In this document: piece by piece, positions 41,508 to 50,767 of the stretch | Layout of the letters: every line of letters begins with the position of its first letter | How positions within the stretch are numbered: the first letter of the stretch is position 1 | Assembly (NCBI RefSeq): GCF_018918265.1 | Contig: NZ_JAHLQC010000023.1 | Coordinates: forward strand, 1-56,129 | Source: Falcatimonas sp. MSJ-15 | GTDB lineage: Bacteria > Bacillota > Clostridia > Lachnospirales > Lachnospiraceae | Direction of reading: 5' to 3' | Length of the DNA stretch: 56,129 bases | The notes under the pieces: model-generated | What the model was told of the DNA's origin: nothing | Seen by the model: only the letters and a program-made list of their open reading frames with translations | Databases searched by the model: none | Position numbers and translations under genes: made by a program

Positions 41508-43703
41508 TTACTGCTTCTTTCTGTAAGAACTCATCTTCTCCACAGTAACCTCCGGATAGAAGTAAGTAAGAATTGTTGCTTTCGGAACTCCTGCAGCCAA
41601 TGCTTTCTTTACCTCTTCTTTCTGCTCCGGTGTATATGACCAGTGCAGCATTCTGTTTGTGATGGTATCTTCCCACTTAGGCTTTTCCCTCTCAGGATTC
41701 CTTACAGGCTTAGCTCCAGCACTTCCATTAGAAGCGTTATCACTTTCTGCAGCATCAGACTTCTGTGATTCATCGACATACTCAAGCTCATTTGCCTGCT
41801 CCCTGTCAATCTTTGCCTTCTGCTCTGCTTCATCCTGCATGGAGAATCTTCTGCTTAATTCAGCATCACCAAGCATCATAAACTGCTCATAGGTAAGAGA
41901 GTCTATATACACATTCTCGCCCTTATCCTTCAGTTTTTCATAATACTTAACTGCCTTGTCTGAAAGAATCTCAAATGGCGGACCGATAAGATTATCTGCT
42001 CCTCTTATCTCGTGAACATAAGGCTCTCCCTTGCCATCTGCTGTCTGGTTAAACATCGGATGATTGAATGGAATAAACTTGTTGTCCATGATAGGATCAA
42101 ATCCACGGATAAAAATAATACATTTCTTATTATCCAGCTTTCTTACCTCATCGGGTGTAAACAGTTCCCTGCCTAAAACATCATAATTTCTTGATGAACT
42201 ACCCTGTCTGCCCTTTGTCTCACCGCTTGACTTCTTATCAATCGTTCCTTTTCCAAGCAGCTCTGATACATACTTATGCGTACTCTGCTCATTGCCTCCA
42301 AGATAGATGAAAGTATCGCAGTTGCCGGGAATTGTCTCCCAGGTATCTTTAAAAAGTGCTTTTAACTGGGCAAAGTTCTGAATAATGATAATACTTGAAA
42401 TCTCACGGCTTCGCATTGTCGATAACAGTGAACAGAAGTCATCTGGCAATGCGACATTCGCAAATTCATCTAACATAAATGTCACATGGATTGGCAGCCT
42501 TCCACCACAATTAAAGTCTGCCTGATAGTACAATTCCTGAAATATCTGCGTGTATAACATACCGATAATAAAGTTATAGGATTTATCACTATCCGGGATT
42601 ACACAAAACAGTGCTGTCTTTGTCTCACCATCCCCATTTACTCCAATACCGATATCGGACAGATTAAGCTCATCTTTTGAGAGTAATCGTAAAACCTGCT
42701 TATTCTCAAGAAATGCAAGTCTTGAGTTGGCACTGATGATAATGGAACGGACGGTATCTCCTGCACCTCTCATACATTTGTTGTACTGCTTTACTGCCGG
42801 ATGATTAGCTCCAAGCGGAGAACTTTCCTCTAAAAACTTCATACGCACATCCAGCTTTGATGCTTTTCCCTGTTCTGTAACCTCTGCTTCTCCAAGAAGT
42901 TTAAGTACTGTCTCAAAGTTTCTCTTTGCCGGCTGTACCTCCAGCCACACATAATAAAAGATAGCCTGTAAGAACAATCCTTCCGCCTTTTCCCAGAACG
43001 GATCACTTGGTGTCGCTCCCTTTGGTGTCGTATTGCTGATAAGGTTTGTAATCAGCTTGACCACATCTGTTTCCTCTCTGATATAGAAAAATGGATTGTA
43101 ACAGTCTGATTTATCCATCTCTAACAGATTTATGACTTTCACATTATATCCGTTATTCTTTAGCATCTGACCGCAGCTTCTAAGGATTTCTCCCTTTGGA
43201 TCGGTACAGATAAAGGAACAGTTATGCGGCATCTGCATAAGATTCGGCTTTACTTCATAAAATGTTTTTCCTGCTCCGGAACCACCACAGATAAGTATAT
43301 TTCCATTGAGCTTGAGTCTCCTAAAATCCAGCGACATCTTCACATTTTGGCTGAGTATCCGGTTGAAATTCTCATCCTTATCTGCAAGTATCTTGTTGAC
43401 CTGCTTCGGATTTTCAAATCTTGCCGTACCAAATTCCTTACCGGGCATATAGTTTCTCTGACTGGTGTAATACATGACAATAGCCATCGCATAGATACCT
43501 AATGCAATGGCTACTGCTTTTACTGTATTGGAATTGTAATAGTTGGCAAAGGGAACAGCACATACTTCATTGAATCTGTCCATAAATTCATTAAAGGCAA
43601 TCCCTTCCGTCCACGCACCATTTATCAGATAACCAAGATACCCTGCTAACACTGCACCCACAAGAATGAATATCAGTGACGGCTTTTTCTTTGTTGTCTG
43701 CAT
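41508..43703 (-). CDS. virD4: VirD4/TraG-type conjugation coupling protein
   Basis: This 731-aa coupling ATPase brings the relaxase-DNA complex to the channel. It has two N-terminal membrane segments (LIFILVGAVLAGYLGYLI; AVAIALGIYAMAIVMYY), Walker A ICGGSGAGKTFYEVKP near 140, Walker B VTFMLDEFANVALP near 410, and the C-terminal DEVRKLDNKKCIIFIRG phrase. The acidic/basic tail (about 620-731) may contact the relaxase. It lies six bases after PcfB, the usual pair in this ICE group. Confidence 0.95.
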   Translation of the reverse strand: MQTTKKKPSLIFILVGAVLAGYLGYLINGAWTEGIAFNEFMDRFNEVCAVPFANYYNSNTVKAVAIALGIYAMAIVMYYTSQRNYMPGKEFGTARFENPKQVNKILADKDENFNRILSQNVKMSLDFRRLKLNGNILICGGSGAGKTFYEVKPNLMQMPHNCSFICTDPKGEILRSCGQMLKNNGYNVKVINLLEMDKSDCYNPFFYIREETDVVKLITNLISNTTPKGATPSDPFWEKAEGLFLQAIFYYVWLEVQPAKRNFETVLKLLGEAEVTEQGKASKLDVRMKFLEESSPLGANHPAVKQYNKCMRGAGDTVRSIIISANSRLAFLENKQVLRLLSKDELNLSDIGIGVNGDGETKTALFCVIPDSDKSYNFIIGMLYTQIFQELYYQADFNCGGRLPIHVTFMLDEFANVALPDDFCSLLSTMRSREISSIIIIQNFAQLKALFKDTWETIPGNCDTFIYLGGNEQSTHKYVSELLGKGTIDKKSSGETKGRQGSSSRNYDVLGRELFTPDEVRKLDNKKCIIFIRGFDPIMDNKFIPFNHPMFNQTADGKGEPYVHEIRGADNLIGPPFEILSDKAVKYYEKLKDKGENVYIDSLTYEQFMMLGDAELSRRFSMQDEAEQKAKIDREQANELEYVDESQKSDAAESDNASNGSAGAKPVRNPEREKPKWEDTITNRMLHWSYTPEQKEEVKKALAAGVPKATILTYFYPEVTVEKMSSYRKKQ

Positions 43704-43709
43704 AGGCTG

Positions 43710-44828
43710 CTACCTCGCTTTCTTTGTGGTAACAGTTTTCTTCTGTGTGGTCTTTTTCTGCTGCTTCTGCACTTTCTCGTAACGCTCCCTGACAGATGAC
43801 TCCACCTTGTCGTAGTGAGTATAAAGCTCGGTTCCTTTCTGGGTTGTCACCACACGATTCTGCTCATCGTAGAGCTTATAATCCTTGGTTGAATCAAGGA
43901 AGGTAAGCATTGTCTTTCCACCATGAATCTCCATGATGTTTTCCTTACGGAGCCATACATATCTTGCCTCTTCTCCCCATGTGCCGGGAACTCTGGTCTT
44001 AACAGCATGGTCATTTTCTTCGATAATCAGCTTCTTGCTGATTGTCACATCTGACAGGTTCGCATTTTTTGATGCTGCAACTGCCCTCATTCTCTCAGCA
44101 AGGTCCTGATAGCCTCTGACACGGTTGATAAATGCATCCTTGTCCATCATGACTGTATGGGTGCCATCCTCATTTTTCTTTCCAAGCACACCGATTGTCT
44201 CTAGCTGTTTGATAACACTTTCAGCCTGCTCACCATTGATACTGAAATTCTCCTTGACCTGATCCACACTGATAGCTTTCTTTTCCATTGCAAACATTCC
44301 GACCTTTTCGATCAGTCCGTCAATAGCGGTATTAACCCTATCCCCTTCTATCGTGTGGCTTTTCTCGTTTCCCTGCTGTTTCTTCAAAAAATCCATCAGC
44401 TTGCCAAGGGATTTTTCATCTCCATTCTTCAGATAATCGTCAAATGTAGCAATCTTACCAAACTTGAGCTTCTGTATCATCATATTCACACGGGGAACTG
44501 CCTCTGTATGAAAGATTACCTCACTCAGTCCATCTTTCCTGTTACAGTCTGGAAGTACCGAATACAGGATTCCATACTTCTTTGCCATCTTTTCAACCTT
44601 TTTCATATCTTCGGTATTAAACTGCAACACCTGTAAATCGCCACCTTTTAAGATCAGCTTTCTCATGGATGTCTTGCCAAGTGACTTTTCATAATCAAGC
44701 ATCCCTTTTAAGAAATCTATTGCCTTCTGCATGGCAGCAATGCCGCCGCTTCCTACCTTCATGGCAATCTCAATGCCATCATAAGCTACACGGATGATCT
44801 GCACCGCTTCCTGAATCTCTTCTGCCAT
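43710..44828 (-). CDS. PcfB-family (DUF3801) conjugation protein
   Basis: This 372-aa protein has the DUF3801 region EKSLGKTSMRKLILKGGDLQ, VLQFNTEDMKKVEKMAKKYG, ILYSVLPDCNRKDGLSEVIF, followed by a longer C-terminal part than plain PcfB (HTH-like VDQVKENFSINGEQAESVIK) and a very basic tail. PcfB helps bring substrates to the coupling protein. The gene starts where the next gene upstream stops, sharing one base, and is just before VirD4. Confidence 0.82.
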   Translation of the reverse strand: MAEEIQEAVQIIRVAYDGIEIAMKVGSGGIAAMQKAIDFLKGMLDYEKSLGKTSMRKLILKGGDLQVLQFNTEDMKKVEKMAKKYGILYSVLPDCNRKDGLSEVIFHTEAVPRVNMMIQKLKFGKIATFDDYLKNGDEKSLGKLMDFLKKQQGNEKSHTIEGDRVNTAIDGLIEKVGMFAMEKKAISVDQVKENFSINGEQAESVIKQLETIGVLGKKNEDGTHTVMMDKDAFINRVRGYQDLAERMRAVAASKNANLSDVTISKKLIIEENDHAVKTRVPGTWGEEARYVWLRKENIMEIHGGKTMLTFLDSTKDYKLYDEQNRVVTTQKGTELYTHYDKVESSVRERYEKVQKQQKKTTQKKTVTTKKAR

Positions 44829-45232
44829 TATCGCACCTCCACTTTCTCTCTGACTGTTGTTTTAAGCGTTTCTGTCTCTGTAGTACGGATTTCCTCGGCT
44901 GATACATCAATACCATAAGCAGTCAAAATATCTGCCAGATGATTGATAGCTTTCTCCTCCTCGATACGATACATTTCAAGTGCCACAAGCAGGTTTTCCA
45001 CCTGTTCCACCCATGCAGGCTTCATATCATATTTAGACCTGTATGTGACCATAATCTCGTCCGACTCAGCCTTATCCGCTGAATGTGCCAAAGCTTCAAT
45101 AAGAGAAATCGTATCTTCCTTGCTGCCGCTTCTGAATGCGAACTGGACAACAAAGTTTTTCTCTTCCTCTGTAAATTGATGCTCCACACCATTCATCTCT
45201 GTTACTGCTTCATTTACTACTGCTAAATTCAT
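44828..45232 (-). CDS. ICE hypothetical protein, acidic helical
   Basis: This 134-aa acidic protein (TEEEKNFVVQFAFRSGSKED; VENLLVALEMYRIEEEKAIN) lies between a coiled-coil protein and PcfB, touching the latter by one base. The function is not known. The position suggests an accessory part of the relaxosome or coupling stage. AGGAGG precedes the ATG. Confidence 0.6.
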   Translation of the reverse strand: MNLAVVNEAVTEMNGVEHQFTEEEKNFVVQFAFRSGSKEDTISLIEALAHSADKAESDEIMVTYRSKYDMKPAWVEQVENLLVALEMYRIEEEKAINHLADILTAYGIDVSAEEIRTTETETLKTTVREKVEVR

Positions 45233-45241
45233 AAGTTCCTC

Positions 45242-46426
45242 CTAATCTGCCATGCTGTTTTCAAGCACAGCAATCTCAATGATCTCCTTCATCTTTTCCG
45301 CTGAAATGTTGTTGTTTATAAGCTCTACAAGCTGTGACTCAGTAAGTCCCTTTTCTATTGCACTCTTAATCTGCACAAGCTGCGCCGGAACAAGGTCTCC
45401 CGATGCAACTAGCTTTACAATGTCTGCTCTTGACTTTTTCTTAAATGACAGTCTTGCAAAAAGGCTCGCCACTCCGCTGTTGCTGCTCTTTCTCACACTT
45501 CGCTCAATCGGAAGTCTCTGCACCACATTTCCGGTTCCATCAACTACCGGAATCTGATAATAGACCGGAATACCATTTGCCACAGCCTGCATATTCTGAG
45601 GAACTGCAACTGTATCAACCATCTTTTTATCTGCCTGTGATACGGACTGGCTTTCCTGCGGCTCTGCCTTACTTTCTGCCTCTTTCTTATTCTCTGTGGC
45701 AACACTTATGATCTTATCTTCCAATGACTCTATTCTGTCTCCCATACGCTTCATCTCCTTATCCTTTTTCTCAATATCATCCCTGAGTCTTGCAATCGTA
45801 CTGCTTGCCTTATTCAGTTCATTCTGCTGACTGTTGATAAGAGCGTCCTTATCCTGGTTCTCCTTGACCAGACGCTCCCTGACTTCCTCGTCATCTTTGG
45901 AAGTTTCTATTTCAGAAAGCTTCTTATTCAGGGCATCATACCTTTCATTCTGATGATTGATCTTTGCAACCACTTCATCCATCTGAGCTACAAGACTTTT
46001 CACATACTCTAAATCCTGTGGCATCTGCTCTTTGGCTTTATTAAGCTTTTCTAATACCACATCAAACATCCTGCGCATGTTTACTGCTGTATCATCTTTT
46101 TGGACTACCTCTCTGATTGCATCAATCGGCACACCTTTTTCATAGTAATCCAATGCTGTCTGCATCTTAGGTGCTGCCATCCTGCTATCTTTCAGCAGCG
46201 TTAACAACTCTTCTGATACACCCTTATGCAGACATTTTGATAACACCTTCATCTGCTCAATGTCATAACTTTTGTTAAGATACAGACCGATTTCATCATC
46301 AGTCAGTCCATATTCATAATCGCTTTTGACAAGAGCAATAACCTCACTGTCCATATGCTTATTACGAAGAATCTGTATCTTTCTCTCAATCGCCATTTCA
46401 CTTAATGGCTCTCTTTTTTCTTCCAT
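45242..46426 (-). CDS. ICE coiled-coil protein near the relaxase
   Basis: In this 394-aa protein residues 1-130 are repeated short helices of a type (LVKSDYEYGLTDDEIGLYLN; CLHKGVSEELLTLLKDSRMA) that return at the C-terminus (IVKLVASGDLVPAQLVQIKS; EKGLTESQLVELINNNISAE). A long coiled coil (about 140-255) lies between, with a short Gln/Pro-rich linker. It probably organises the relaxosome. No enzyme motif was seen. It follows the relaxase by about 30 bases. Confidence 0.6.
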   Translation of the reverse strand: MEEKREPLSEMAIERKIQILRNKHMDSEVIALVKSDYEYGLTDDEIGLYLNKSYDIEQMKVLSKCLHKGVSEELLTLLKDSRMAAPKMQTALDYYEKGVPIDAIREVVQKDDTAVNMRRMFDVVLEKLNKAKEQMPQDLEYVKSLVAQMDEVVAKINHQNERYDALNKKLSEIETSKDDEEVRERLVKENQDKDALINSQQNELNKASSTIARLRDDIEKKDKEMKRMGDRIESLEDKIISVATENKKEAESKAEPQESQSVSQADKKMVDTVAVPQNMQAVANGIPVYYQIPVVDGTGNVVQRLPIERSVRKSSNSGVASLFARLSFKKKSRADIVKLVASGDLVPAQLVQIKSAIEKGLTESQLVELINNNISAEKMKEIIEIAVLENSMAD

Positions 46427-46455
46427 ATATGCCTCCTAACCACTAAAAAAACAGC

Positions 46456-47898
46456 CTAACGTACCGGCTGTTCTTTTCTGTCTCTTATTGTTTCTTTGTC
46501 ATACTGCTTCTCTTCTGCCGAAGCTGATACCGTAAGTTCCTTCCATATTGATCTTCCAAGATTAAGTTCCTTTGATACCGCCCGTTCTGCCTTACAGTCC
46601 TGTGCATACTTGCTCTCATATTTTTTTCTAAGACTCTCGACCTCTTCCACACTGTATCCCTGTGCCAGAAGCTCAGTGTTAAGCCTTTCCCATGCATTGT
46701 GCTCATCTTCAAAGAAGGTATCCCCACTCTGATAACACGATTCCGCATCATCAAGCCCCCGGATCTGTTCAGCCTTGTCAAAAATATCTTTGAATCTTTC
46801 CTTAGCCTTATAGGTCTTACTCTTTTCCTTTGATGCTTCTTTTTTCTTATCCGTCAGATTATCAAGTACCGATACAAGTTCTTCCGCACTCTCAATCTTA
46901 TGCCTTACCAGAAATAGATACTGCTCCTGCAGCTTATGCATCTTTCGGATATCATCCTTATACTTCCATACCTGACTGTATGGCTTCTTTTTCAGCTTTC
47001 CAATCCGGTAAAGCTTTGCATAATATCTTTTCTGCAAGCCTGACATCTTCGCCCTGCGGTATCTTTTGACATAGCACTTTACTATCGCTGCCTGTTTTTC
47101 CTCATTCTGTGACTGGTAAAAAGATAAATCTTCCTTAGCAATACGCTCCACAATAGCTTCCTGTGAATAATTCTCGCCAAGAGTCTTACATCTTCTGAAT
47201 CTTGTCATCCCCTGTGGTCTGACTGCCAGATACTTTCCCTGCTTGACCTCATATCCTTTTTCCGACAGCAGTTCCAGAAATCCTCTGAAATCATTTGCCT
47301 GTAAAATGCAGGCATCCAAATCTCTTTTTATCATATCTGCCCACACAAAGCTGCCTTCACGATATTCGCTCCAATCCTTATAATTCTCGTGCTGTTTCTC
47401 TTTGCTGCCAGCCTCCACATCTATAATGGAAAGACCATACTCCTGACACAGCTTATTGGTAATCGGCTGGATATACTTTGCCCAGTCACCTTTCTCGTAG
47501 CGATACTTTTTCCCATCCACAAAGCTTACACTGTTAAATACAATGTGTGAATGAACATGGTCTGTATTATCATGAACCACAAATACCGCTTCATAGGCAT
47601 CGCCAAGATATTCTGCTACAAACTTCTGTGTTATCTCAAAAGCCCTGTCCGGTTCCACCTCATCCTCTTTGAAGGAAAGAATGATGTGATACCCCTGTCG
47701 CTTGTCTGTTTTTCCAAACTGCTTCTTTGTATCCATCATCTGTTCAAAAGCCATATCTGCCTGACAGTTAACAGCTCCCACAAGTCTTCCTCTCTGAGTT
47801 TTCTCAGGATTCATCACATAATCCAGTGCCCGTTTCAAATGCCTTGCATGAAAAGAATTCCCGCTGTCCTTCATGTGAAGTATCTTACTGATTGCCAA
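46456..47898 (-). CDS. MOBP-type conjugative relaxase
   Basis: This 480-aa relaxase nicks oriT and leads the strand into the recipient. The metal-binding triad motif HDNTDHVHSHIVFNSVSF is near residue 112, with the catalytic Tyr likely in the N-terminal ALDYVMNPEKT stretch. The C-terminal half is long, basic and helical. It matches Tn1549-like relaxases in layout. It overlaps MobC by 14 bases, and the putative oriT lies about 0.9 kb upstream. Confidence 0.92.
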   Translation of the reverse strand: MAISKILHMKDSGNSFHARHLKRALDYVMNPEKTQRGRLVGAVNCQADMAFEQMMDTKKQFGKTDKRQGYHIILSFKEDEVEPDRAFEITQKFVAEYLGDAYEAVFVVHDNTDHVHSHIVFNSVSFVDGKKYRYEKGDWAKYIQPITNKLCQEYGLSIIDVEAGSKEKQHENYKDWSEYREGSFVWADMIKRDLDACILQANDFRGFLELLSEKGYEVKQGKYLAVRPQGMTRFRRCKTLGENYSQEAIVERIAKEDLSFYQSQNEEKQAAIVKCYVKRYRRAKMSGLQKRYYAKLYRIGKLKKKPYSQVWKYKDDIRKMHKLQEQYLFLVRHKIESAEELVSVLDNLTDKKKEASKEKSKTYKAKERFKDIFDKAEQIRGLDDAESCYQSGDTFFEDEHNAWERLNTELLAQGYSVEEVESLRKKYESKYAQDCKAERAVSKELNLGRSIWKELTVSASAEEKQYDKETIRDRKEQPVR

Positions 47899-48217
47899 TC
47901 TTTACCACCGCCTCGCTGACAGACTGATTCAGCTTTTTCATATATGCCACAAGCTGTTCCTTATCTTTCTTGGAATACAGCTGTGCATTGCTGTTAAATA
48001 CAATCTGATTGATGTTAATGCCGATTCGGTTTATCTCATTGATAAGCTCTTTAAGAAGTTTCCTTACTTCCGGATAATCATTTGGTTTCTGACTGATTAG
48101 AAGCCTGATATATTCGGCTTCATTCATTCCATTTGCCTTTGCCTTATCAGAAAGTACCTTCGCTTCCTGTGGCATAAGTCTTAGTGTTTTCCTTATACAA
48201 TGAACTTTATCCGCCAT
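47885..48217 (-). CDS. mobC: MobC-like relaxosome accessory protein
   Basis: This 110-aa protein is of the bacterial mobilisation (MobC) family: a ribbon-helix-helix-like start (IRKTLRLMPQEAKVLSDKAK ANGMNEAEYIRLLI) and LLKELINEINRIGININQIV. It helps the relaxase open oriT. It lies directly upstream of and overlaps the relaxase gene. Confidence 0.9.
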   Translation of the reverse strand: MADKVHCIRKTLRLMPQEAKVLSDKAKANGMNEAEYIRLLISQKPNDYPEVRKLLKELINEINRIGININQIVFNSNAQLYSKKDKEQLVAYMKKLNQSVSEAVVKIGNQ

Positions 48218-48221
48218 AGAA

Positions 48222-48743
48222 TCACCTTCCTCTCTTACCCGTACTGTATTCTCTTACTCCTTCTGCTACTGTTACAGCAACTTTTTCCAGTTCTTTATTA
48301 CCCAGCTGGGCAATAACCCTGTCTGCAAGCTCTGTGGCAACTTCTATAAGTTCCTTACCATAACAGGTTTTATCAAACAATCTGTCCAGTCTCTTTTCAT
48401 CTGCTTTCAGACTTTCATACTTGCTCTGATACTCGTTATAGTCGTTAAAATCCTTTGGATCACTCCTGTGTGCTTCCGCATCAAGTATCAGTTCATAGTT
48501 CCATTCACAGACAATATCTATAACATCATCTATCGGGTATGGTTCAATTTCACCATTCTCCTCAGCTACATCCTGCCTGTACATCTTCCCATCTGAATCT
48601 ATGCCAATGGCATAATCATGTCCTTCCATATAGTTAAGCAGAATTGCAGCATCTTCTATCGAAGGGTTTAGTAAGATATCAAATGTGTCTGCCCAGGCAA
48701 TAAGTTCCTCTGGTTCTGCGATTATTGTAAGTTCTTTATCCAT
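48222..48743 (-). CDS. ICE hypothetical protein, acidic
   Basis: This 173-aa acidic protein (ELTIIAEPEELIAWADTFDI; EENGEIEPYPIDDVIDIVCE) lies five bases before MobC and is the first gene after the putative oriT. Being first to enter the recipient, it could act in establishment, but no motif shows its function. The start follows GGAGG. Confidence 0.55.
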   Translation of the reverse strand: MDKELTIIAEPEELIAWADTFDILLNPSIEDAAILLNYMEGHDYAIGIDSDGKMYRQDVAEENGEIEPYPIDDVIDIVCEWNYELILDAEAHRSDPKDFNDYNEYQSKYESLKADEKRLDRLFDKTCYGKELIEVATELADRVIAQLGNKELEKVAVTVAEGVREYSTGKRGR

Positions 48744-48822
48744 TGCTTTCCTGCACCTCCCTTATCCGTGTTTTGTATATCTCTTCCACCCACACGCCTG
48801 TCTGAATCTCTTAGGTTTACGG

Positions 48823-48864
48823 CTAGATACGCATTAGAGACATCTCTGTCCTAATGCCATCTAG
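48823..48864. other. Putative oriT hairpin
   Basis: CTAGAT and GCATTAG pair with CTAATGC and ATCTAG, with only a 2/1 base asymmetry between the two arm blocks. Inside, GACA pairs with TGTC around TCTC. This long, nearly perfect inverted repeat lies just upstream of MobC and relaxase genes where the oriT of Tn1549-like elements is expected. The nick base cannot be fixed from sequence alone. Confidence 0.55.
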
Positions 48865-48885
48865 TTAGGGAGAAAATCTCCCTAA
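48865..48885. terminator. TTAGGGAG/CTCCCTAA hairpin beside the putative oriT
   Basis: A perfect 8-bp stem with a five-base AAAAT loop directly follows the putative oriT hairpin. It may end transcripts from the TOPRIM side or be part of the oriT structure. Confidence 0.5.
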
Positions 48886-48900
48886 AACCCTCTGTTTATG

Positions 48901-49120
48901 AAAGTGGGGGCGCTTTTTGCCCCCACTTTGCTACTTTGGGGGCGCTTTCTGCCCCCATTTTGTTATTTTGGTGGCGCTTTCTGCCCCCACTTTTATTTTT
49001 ACTTCAGTCCGGATTTTGTCGTGTCCAAATTGTGGGGGCACTTTTTGCCCCCACTTTGACATTTTGGGGGCGCTTTCTGCCCCCACTTTGCTGTTTTGGG
49101 GGCGCTTTCTGCCCCCACAC
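48901..49120. repeat. Array of six GC-rich hairpins with 32-nt period
   Basis: Six palindromes of the form TTTGGGGGCGCTTTCTGCCC plus CCACTTT are centred near 48915, 48948, 48980, 49043, 49075 and 49107. Spacing is 31-33 bases except for one double gap, as if one unit at about 49012 had decayed. The G5/C5 arms are conserved while the bases between units vary. CCGGATTTTG (49009-49018) and CAAAATCCGG (49123-49132) form an inverted repeat around the last three units. The array lies between the TOPRIM gene and the putative oriT. The rest of the 393-base gap 48744-49136 has no gene. Confidence 0.85.
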
Positions 49121-49136
49121 ATCAAAATCCGGTTTC

Positions 49137-50114
49137 TCATGCCCTGACTGGTTCATCTGCTCTCTGATTCATCTGGTTCAGATTAAGCTTTGCAGCCACA
49201 AGCCACTCGTTGTAATCCTTATATCCGGCTGGAGGCGGACAGTCTTCTACCTCATATCCAAGCTCATAATATTTTCTCATAAGTTCAGCTGCTGCTTTTC
49301 TCCCCGGCTCATCTCCATCAAGGCAGAACCGGATGGAAGTTATCTGCGGATGTTCCCGAAGAAATGTTTCAAGTGGTGCATCTGCAAGCATCCCAAGTGC
49401 CAGCTTATTTGATTCATAATCTGTGAAGATATCCACATAACTCATAAGGTCAATTGCAGCCTCAAATACTACAAGCTCTGTACTGTTAACATTTACCACA
49501 TTAAATCCATAGTTCTTATCATTGCCTGTGACATCACACTTGAATGGCTTGCCCTGCTTATCAAACACTCCACGCATACTTGCAAATCTTGTCACTCCAT
49601 TTTTATCATTTCCTTTGAAAACAACATTGTGGTAATGCCTGCTCTCATAAATCAGTCCATCTTTTAAAAACAGATCTATGACAGTCCTGCTGATTTCTCT
49701 CTCCTGATTCAGATATGAAATAAGATAGGAATTATCTCCCGCCGGTTCCGGTAGGACAAATGGCTTTCTCTCCTCTGCCTGCTTCTGCGATACCTGATGA
49801 ACAAGTGGCTGCTTTACAGGATTCTCGATCCTTCTATATCCTGCAAAATCTAAAAGCCAGAACACAGCCTCTTTTACACTCATTCCACAAAACACCCGCA
49901 AGAAATCTATCTGTGAGCCGCCATTGTTGCCTTTGTCAAACTGCCTTGACCATCTGTACCAATGGCTTCTGTTATAGATACGGATGGAATCCATCTCCTT
50001 TAAAGTGTGGTATTTGCCAATCCTCTTTACTGTATACCCAAGGCTTTCAGCAACTGCACACAGGTCAACACTCTTTGCTATGGCAAGCTCTTCATCCGTA
50101 AATCTTCCATCCAT
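49137..50114 (-). CDS. DUF3991/TOPRIM-domain protein (primase-like) of the ICE
   Basis: This 325-aa protein has an N-terminal zinc-finger-like/CHC2-related part (AESLGYTVKRIGKYHTLKEM; GNNGGSQIDFLRVFCGMSVK), DUF3991 in the middle (RTVIDLFLKDGLIYESRHYH; DKNGVTRFASMRGVF) and a TOPRIM fold with LVVFEAAIDLMSYV (Glu) and IRFCLDGDEPGRKAA (DxD). It resembles plasmid DnaG-like primases that make the complementary strand after transfer, though activity of this group is unproven. The final TGCATGCC-type bases run into the hairpin array. Confidence 0.88.
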   Translation of the reverse strand: MDGRFTDEELAIAKSVDLCAVAESLGYTVKRIGKYHTLKEMDSIRIYNRSHWYRWSRQFDKGNNGGSQIDFLRVFCGMSVKEAVFWLLDFAGYRRIENPVKQPLVHQVSQKQAEERKPFVLPEPAGDNSYLISYLNQEREISRTVIDLFLKDGLIYESRHYHNVVFKGNDKNGVTRFASMRGVFDKQGKPFKCDVTGNDKNYGFNVVNVNSTELVVFEAAIDLMSYVDIFTDYESNKLALGMLADAPLETFLREHPQITSIRFCLDGDEPGRKAAAELMRKYYELGYEVEDCPPPAGYKDYNEWLVAAKLNLNQMNQRADEPVRA

Positions 50115-50118
50115 GCTT

Positions 50119-50658
50119 TCACCTTGCCTTTCGCTGCTCTGCTACAAGCGGTGACTTGATATCAAGTGTCCGGTAATCTGTGCTCAGGGTAATCTTAGGA
50201 TTATCAATCATGCCTTTTTCCCTGAAACTGAAAAATTCACGATTGTCTCCACCGACTATGATATGGTCAATGAGCGGTATTCCCATCAGTTCACACAGCT
50301 TGTTCATGCGGTCTGTCATCATCGTGTCTGCCTTGCTTGGGAATACATTTCCGGATGGATGACAATGGATTAACATCATGCTTGCAGCATTGCTTAAGAT
50401 ACTTGATTTAAACAGCTCTCTCGGATGTGCCATTGCCTCATTTAAAGAACCAACACTTGCAAAATGCACATTGATAGGTTTTAAATCTGACCTTAGATTG
50501 ACCACACACACTACTTCCCTGTCAAACTGGCACATACAGTCTCCCATGACAGCAGCTATATCCGCCGGATTATTAAAGGTGTGCTCCGAATAAATCGGAG
50601 CATCCTTTACAAGTCTTACCGAAACCACATCAAGCTTGAAGTCATTCTTCTTTGGCAT
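50119..50658 (-). CDS. RadC-like JAB/MPN-domain protein
   Basis: This 179-aa protein has the RadC-type metalloprotease motif ASMMLIHCHPSGNVFPSKAD and LIDHIIVGGDNREFFSFREK G. Despite the RadC name, a repair role is not supported; such proteins are common in mobile elements. The start at 50658 was chosen for GGAGG nine bases upstream. Its first 17 bases overlap a 38-aa gene. Confidence 0.88.
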   Translation of the reverse strand: MPKKNDFKLDVVSVRLVKDAPIYSEHTFNNPADIAAVMGDCMCQFDREVVCVVNLRSDLKPINVHFASVGSLNEAMAHPRELFKSSILSNAASMMLIHCHPSGNVFPSKADTMMTDRMNKLCELMGIPLIDHIIVGGDNREFFSFREKGMIDNPKITLSTDYRTLDIKSPLVAEQRKAR

Positions 50659-50758
50659 CAGACACCGCCTCCTCTCCAAACTCGACACGGATAACAAAGT
50701 CACCTTTCTGGCTATTTATGAGAGCAATGAGTTCTTCCATTGTAAGTTCCTGCTCCAT
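50642..50758 (-). CDS. 38-aa ICE protein
   Basis: A short gene starts at ATG 50758 after AGGAGG (five-base spacing) and ends at 50642: MEQELTMEELIALINSQKGD followed by FVIRVEFGEEAVSDAKEE. It overlaps the RadC-like gene by 17 bases in another frame and carries that gene's ribosome-binding site. The strong start and tight packing support it as real. The function is not known. Confidence 0.6.
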   Translation of the reverse strand: MEQELTMEELIALINSQKGDFVIRVEFGEEAVSDAKEE

Positions 50759-50767
50759 AGCTGCCTC

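Noticed and set aside
48901..49120. CRISPR array (regular repeats with about 32-base period)
   Set aside because: Each repeat is itself a palindrome, the gaps between them are only a few bases and not unique spacers, and no cas gene is near.
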